A stretch of DNA of 64,000 bases. It comes from Bosea vaviloviae. GTDB lineage: Bacteria; Pseudomonadota; Alphaproteobacteria; Rhizobiales; Beijerinckiaceae. The notes under the pieces were generated by a model. It was not told the DNA's origin, searched no databases, and saw nothing but the letters and a program-made list of their open reading frames with translations. Within the stretch, counting starts at the first letter, position 1, and every line of letters starts with the position of its first letter. Location of the stretch: contig NZ_CP017147.1 in the NCBI RefSeq assembly GCF_001741865.1, positions 5,075,001 to 5,139,000 of the forward strand, given 5' to 3'. Positions 61,576-64,000 of this stretch are shown here, piece after piece. Position numbers and translations under genes: made by a program.

Positions 61576-62232
61576 ATGACGAGCAAGACAAGCGGACCGT
61601 GGCAGCCGGCCGCGAGCGAAACAACACGCAGTGAGCAGCGCCTCTTCGCGCCTGCCACGCAGCGCAACCGCGACGCGATCCTTGCCGTGCTGCGCGAGGT
61701 GCTGCCCGCGAACGGACTCGTGCTGGAGATCGCCAGCGGCTCGGGTGAGCATGCCCTGCATTTCGCCAGCGCCCTGCCGGGCCTCATCTTCCAGCCCAGC
61801 GACCCCTCGCGTGAGGCGTTGGAGAGCATCAAAGCCTGGACGCAAGGCGCGCAGAATATCCGCCCGCCCCTGTTGATCGACGCGGCGGCTCCGGCCTGGC
61901 CCGTCGTGCACGCCGACGCGATCCTCTGCATCAACATGATCCATATCGCGCCCTGGGCAGCGACGCAGGGCCTGATCCGCCAGGCCGGGCGCATCCTGAA
62001 AGCCGGCGCGGCGCTCTATCTCTACGGCCCCTACCGTCGCCCCGGCCGCACGCTCGAGCCCAGCAACGCCGCCTTCGACGCAAGCCTGCGCAGCCGCAAC
62101 CCGGACTGGGGCCTGCGCGATCTCGATGAGGTCGCAGCATTGGCAAAAGAGGCGGGCTTCTCCGTGCCTGAGGTCATCGAGATGCCTGCGAATAATCTGA
62201 GCGTGATTTTCAGGAAGGAGGCGAGGCGCTGA
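61576..62232 (+). CDS. DUF938 SAM-dependent methyltransferase
   Basis: This 218-residue protein has a class I methyltransferase fold of the DUF938 family. VLEIASGSGEHALHFA (residues ~49-64) is the SAM-binding motif I, and DAILCINMIHIAPW the motif II region. The start at 61576 comes after the tandem repeats; the frame also opens at 61525 inside them. The substrate is unknown. Confidence 0.85.
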   Translation: MTSKTSGPWQPAASETTRSEQRLFAPATQRNRDAILAVLREVLPANGLVLEIASGSGEHALHFASALPGLIFQPSDPSREALESIKAWTQGAQNIRPPLLIDAAAPAWPVVHADAILCINMIHIAPWAATQGLIRQAGRILKAGAALYLYGPYRRPGRTLEPSNAAFDASLRSRNPDWGLRDLDEVAALAKEAGFSVPEVIEMPANNLSVIFRKEARR

Positions 62233-62457
62233 TCGTGACAGCACGAGTGCGAAACTCTGATTTCGACCGAGAAATCTCGCGCCGAAAGCCTCAGTTACTG
62301 GAGTCCGTGTGAAAGAGTGACAGGCGCCCCTGTGTGGATTGGGCGCTCTTGAATGTCAGCATATCGCAGAGGAAAAGCCCGAAATTTGCCGATAGCATAG
62401 TTGACCCTCAAGATGACTCAGTGGATCGATAGTCAGTCAAAAAAATTGGGGGAGAGA

Positions 62458-63129
62458 ATGCCGAGCCATCCTTACATTTCAGGCGTCAACAACGTCACCC
62501 AAATGATCGGCTTCTTGCGGAAAAACTTTCCTGCGACTGTGTCGTCAGATACCGTTAAGAAGCTAGGGCTAGCCCCCAAGAATGAAAGCTACGTCATCAA
62601 CGTCCTTCAACATCTCGGCCTGATTGACGAAGAGGGAAAGCGAACGGAAAAGGGCCACGGCGTCATGACGACGCACGACGAGGCCGAATTTGAAAAGGCG
62701 TTCAGCGATCTCACGCGCGCTGCTTATGCGGACTTATTTGACCTTCGCGGCGACGACGCATGGGCGATGGACCGAAATTCCCTAATCAGCTTCTTTCGAA
62801 GCGCGGACAAAACGAGTGACATTATTGGTCAGCGTCAGGCCGGGGTTTTCATGGCCTTGCGCGACCTGAGCGGCTACAAAAGCGAGAGTCAGCCAAACGG
62901 ACCAAAACCAAAATCGGGTTCTTCTCCCCGAAGTAAAACCAAGGCGAAGCCGGTGCTCCAAGCCGCCTCGCCTAACGCGACTAGCGAATTGAAGCCGGCA
63001 ATCGTCCCTTCTCGTGAGAAGGGCGAAATGGCGCTGACCGTGCGGATAGAAATCAACCTTCCGGCCGAGGGAACGCAGGCCACTTACGACGCCATATTCA
63101 AGAGCATCCGGGCCAACTTATTCCCATGA
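62458..63129 (+). CDS. DUF5343 family protein
   Basis: This 223-residue protein matches DUF5343: PSHPYISGVNNVTQMIGFLRKNFP, then KNESYVINVLQHLGLIDEEG, a winged-helix-like N-terminal domain. The C-terminal part has a Pro/Ser/Lys-rich linker and a short beta segment, MALTVRIEINLPA. The ATG at 62458 follows GGGGGAG; the frame opens at 62401. The gene overlaps the TIGR02391 gene by four bases. Composition is richer in A and T than in neighbouring genes, suggesting transfer. The pair is found in defence-associated regions, but its role is not established. Confidence 0.82.
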   Translation: MPSHPYISGVNNVTQMIGFLRKNFPATVSSDTVKKLGLAPKNESYVINVLQHLGLIDEEGKRTEKGHGVMTTHDEAEFEKAFSDLTRAAYADLFDLRGDDAWAMDRNSLISFFRSADKTSDIIGQRQAGVFMALRDLSGYKSESQPNGPKPKSGSSPRSKTKAKPVLQAASPNATSELKPAIVPSREKGEMALTVRIEINLPAEGTQATYDAIFKSIRANLFP

Positions 63130-63602
63130 CCGCCGCGCTTACCGCTTTCGAAAGGATCGCCCGAGGGGCGAAGAACTTTGGTCAGCAACCAGCCGCAGAG
63201 AAGGGAGCAATTCACCCGTTCGACGAGCGGAATATCCACACCGACCTCGCAGCCGTCTCGATCAAGCTCTTTGATGACGGGCACTACGCACAAGCCACAT
63301 TTGAAGCATTCAAATTAATAGATAATCGTGTCAAAGTCATCTCTGGTCTTGAAGACATAGGCTTTAGCTTGATGATGAACGCTTTGAATGAAGCAGCGCC
63401 TCGAATTCGTCTCAACGACTTGGCGACACTCAGCGAAAAGGACGAACAAAAGGGCTTCCGCTATATCTTTGCAGGTGCCATGGCAGGAATTCGCAATCCT
63501 CGCGGGCACGATAATGTGGTCGATCCGATTGACGTGTGTCTTGACCACCTTTCGATTGCGTCCGTTCTGTTGCGGACCATAGAAGGTCGCAAGGCGCCCT
63601 AA
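63126..63602 (+). CDS. TIGR02391 (Ymh) family protein
   Basis: This 158-residue protein matches the TIGR02391 family: FERIARGAKNFGQQ..IHPFDERNI and LFDDGHYAQATFEAFKLIDNRVK are typical, with GAMAGIRNPRGHDNV (residues ~118-132) as the HEPN-like Arg-x4-6-His motif region. HEPN-type proteins are often RNases or toxins. It overlaps DUF5343 by four bases. Together they lie next to tRNA-Leu and may be a small defence or toxin module; this is inference. Confidence 0.83.
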   Translation: MTAALTAFERIARGAKNFGQQPAAEKGAIHPFDERNIHTDLAAVSIKLFDDGHYAQATFEAFKLIDNRVKVISGLEDIGFSLMMNALNEAAPRIRLNDLATLSEKDEQKGFRYIFAGAMAGIRNPRGHDNVVDPIDVCLDHLSIASVLLRTIEGRKAP

Positions 63603-63651
63603 CCGCTACGGACTGACGGCGGCGGCTGGCTTCACGGAAAGAATGCAAGAT

Positions 63652-63739
63652 TGGTGCGGACGGCGGGGATCGAACCCGCACAGCCTTTCGGGCCGAGAGA
63701 TTTTAAGTCTCTTGCGTCTACCAGTTTCGCCACGTCCGC
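63652..63739 (-). tRNA. tRNA-Leu (anticodon TAA)
   Basis: This is an 88-base class II tRNA on the minus strand. The acceptor arms GCGGACG/CGTCCGC pair, it has a long variable arm, a GGTTCGATCCC T arm and an encoded CCA. The anticodon loop CTTAAAA gives TAA. The DUF5343-TIGR02391 pair lies on its 3' side. Confidence 0.97.
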
Positions 63740-63769
63740 CTGCCCGCAGGGGTAGCGGGCGCGGGCTCC

Positions 63770-63837
63770 CGGCGCAAGCCGCTGCAAGCGCTTCGGCGCA
63801 AGCCGTTCCAAGCTCCTCCACGCAAGCCGTTCAATGC
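63770..63837. repeat. 24-bp tandem repeat reaching a 3' coding end
   Basis: Units CGGCGCAAGCCGCTGCAAGC.. (63770-63793) and CGGCGCAAGCCGTTCCAAGC.. (63794-63817) are followed by a partial third copy, which covers the stop codon of the last gene. Confidence 0.7.
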
Positions 63838-64000
63838 CGGCGGGCGGGCTTGTACCATTCGACGCCGTCGGGATCGACATAGAGGCCCGGCGCGACATTG
63901 GAGCCGATGCTCTTCTGCTCCATCGGCACGCGCACCGTGTCGTCACGGTCGCCACGTTTCACGTAAGGTCCTGCGGCTTGCGTCTGGTGGCCATGCCGGC
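63831..64000 (-). CDS. Hypothetical protein, C-terminal part only
   Basis: On the minus strand the frame is open from the window edge to a TGA at 63831-63833, encoding ~56 residues. They include GPYVKRGDRDDTVRVP, GSNVAPGLYVDPDGVEW and the end YKPARRH. I do not recognise the family, and the N-terminus lies outside the window. Its downstream tandem repeat is listed separately. Confidence 0.6.
   Translation of the reverse strand, partial: RHGHQTQAAGPYVKRGDRDDTVRVPMEQKSIGSNVAPGLYVDPDGVEWYKPARRH

Overview
The window is a high-GC chromosomal segment from an alphaproteobacterium, most likely of the order Hyphomicrobiales (Rhizobiales) and plausibly Bosea or a close relative. The placement rests on gene content: DUF2336, DUF3126, PAS_5, PilZ and BTLCP (transglutaminase-like) proteins, a short NAD kinase, an rlmB / tRNA-Tyr / tRNA-Gly neighbourhood, and scattered GAGCGTTTTCGAGCGAAG and AAAACCGGT repeats. 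It is inference; no rRNA gene is present to confirm it. Most of the window looks like ordinary core chromosome.

Layout. 1-1513 is the start of a fused TRAP transporter permease that runs off the left edge. 1753-8443 is a one-strand accessory island ending at tRNA-Gly: a TIR protein, a DUF262/DUF1524/AlbA_2 fusion, a lipoprotein alpha/beta hydrolase, a GIY-YIG nuclease and a small protein of unknown function. This is the best candidate for an undescribed, probably anti-phage, system. 8646-17104 holds tRNA-Gly, tRNA-Tyr, a small P-loop ATPase, rlmB, an MHS-type transporter, tRNA-Thr, a Tat-exported metallo-hydrolase, NAD kinase and a drug-type MFS exporter with a divergent LysR regulator. An intact IS5-type element with a CTAG target duplication sits directly after that regulator (18219-19546).

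19653-31113 carries DUF2336 and lytic transglycosylase genes, a MaoC hydratase / CoA-ester lyase pair, an AbrB-PIN toxin-antitoxin pair, flavin-dependent enzymes, an SGNH hydrolase with an OpgC-type membrane protein, and a DUF2157-GDYXXLXY pair. 31207-45212 is mostly housekeeping: thrS, yidD, a PAP2 phosphatase, a SufU-like scaffold, folE, hisI, patatin, CBS, rhomboid, PAS, PilZ, HAD, a transglutaminase-like protease and gamma carbonic anhydrase. 45411-55208 includes a TPP-riboswitch-controlled thiO-thiS-thiG operon, an atypical serine hydroxymethyltransferase with its own GcvA-like regulator, cysE and a zinc-finger protein. 55251-64000 has an FAD monooxygenase, a parD-parE pair whose parE is frameshifted, a chrB-chrA chromate resistance operon, a CNNM/CorC membrane protein, a DUF938 methyltransferase and a lower-GC DUF5343-TIGR02391 pair beside tRNA-Leu.

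Many intergenic gaps hold related palindromic repeats. Two of them extend into genes and supply the C-terminus and stop codon (hisI and a LysR gene), and the IS element has inserted into another. A possible small RNA with its own promoter and terminator lies at 39300-39404.
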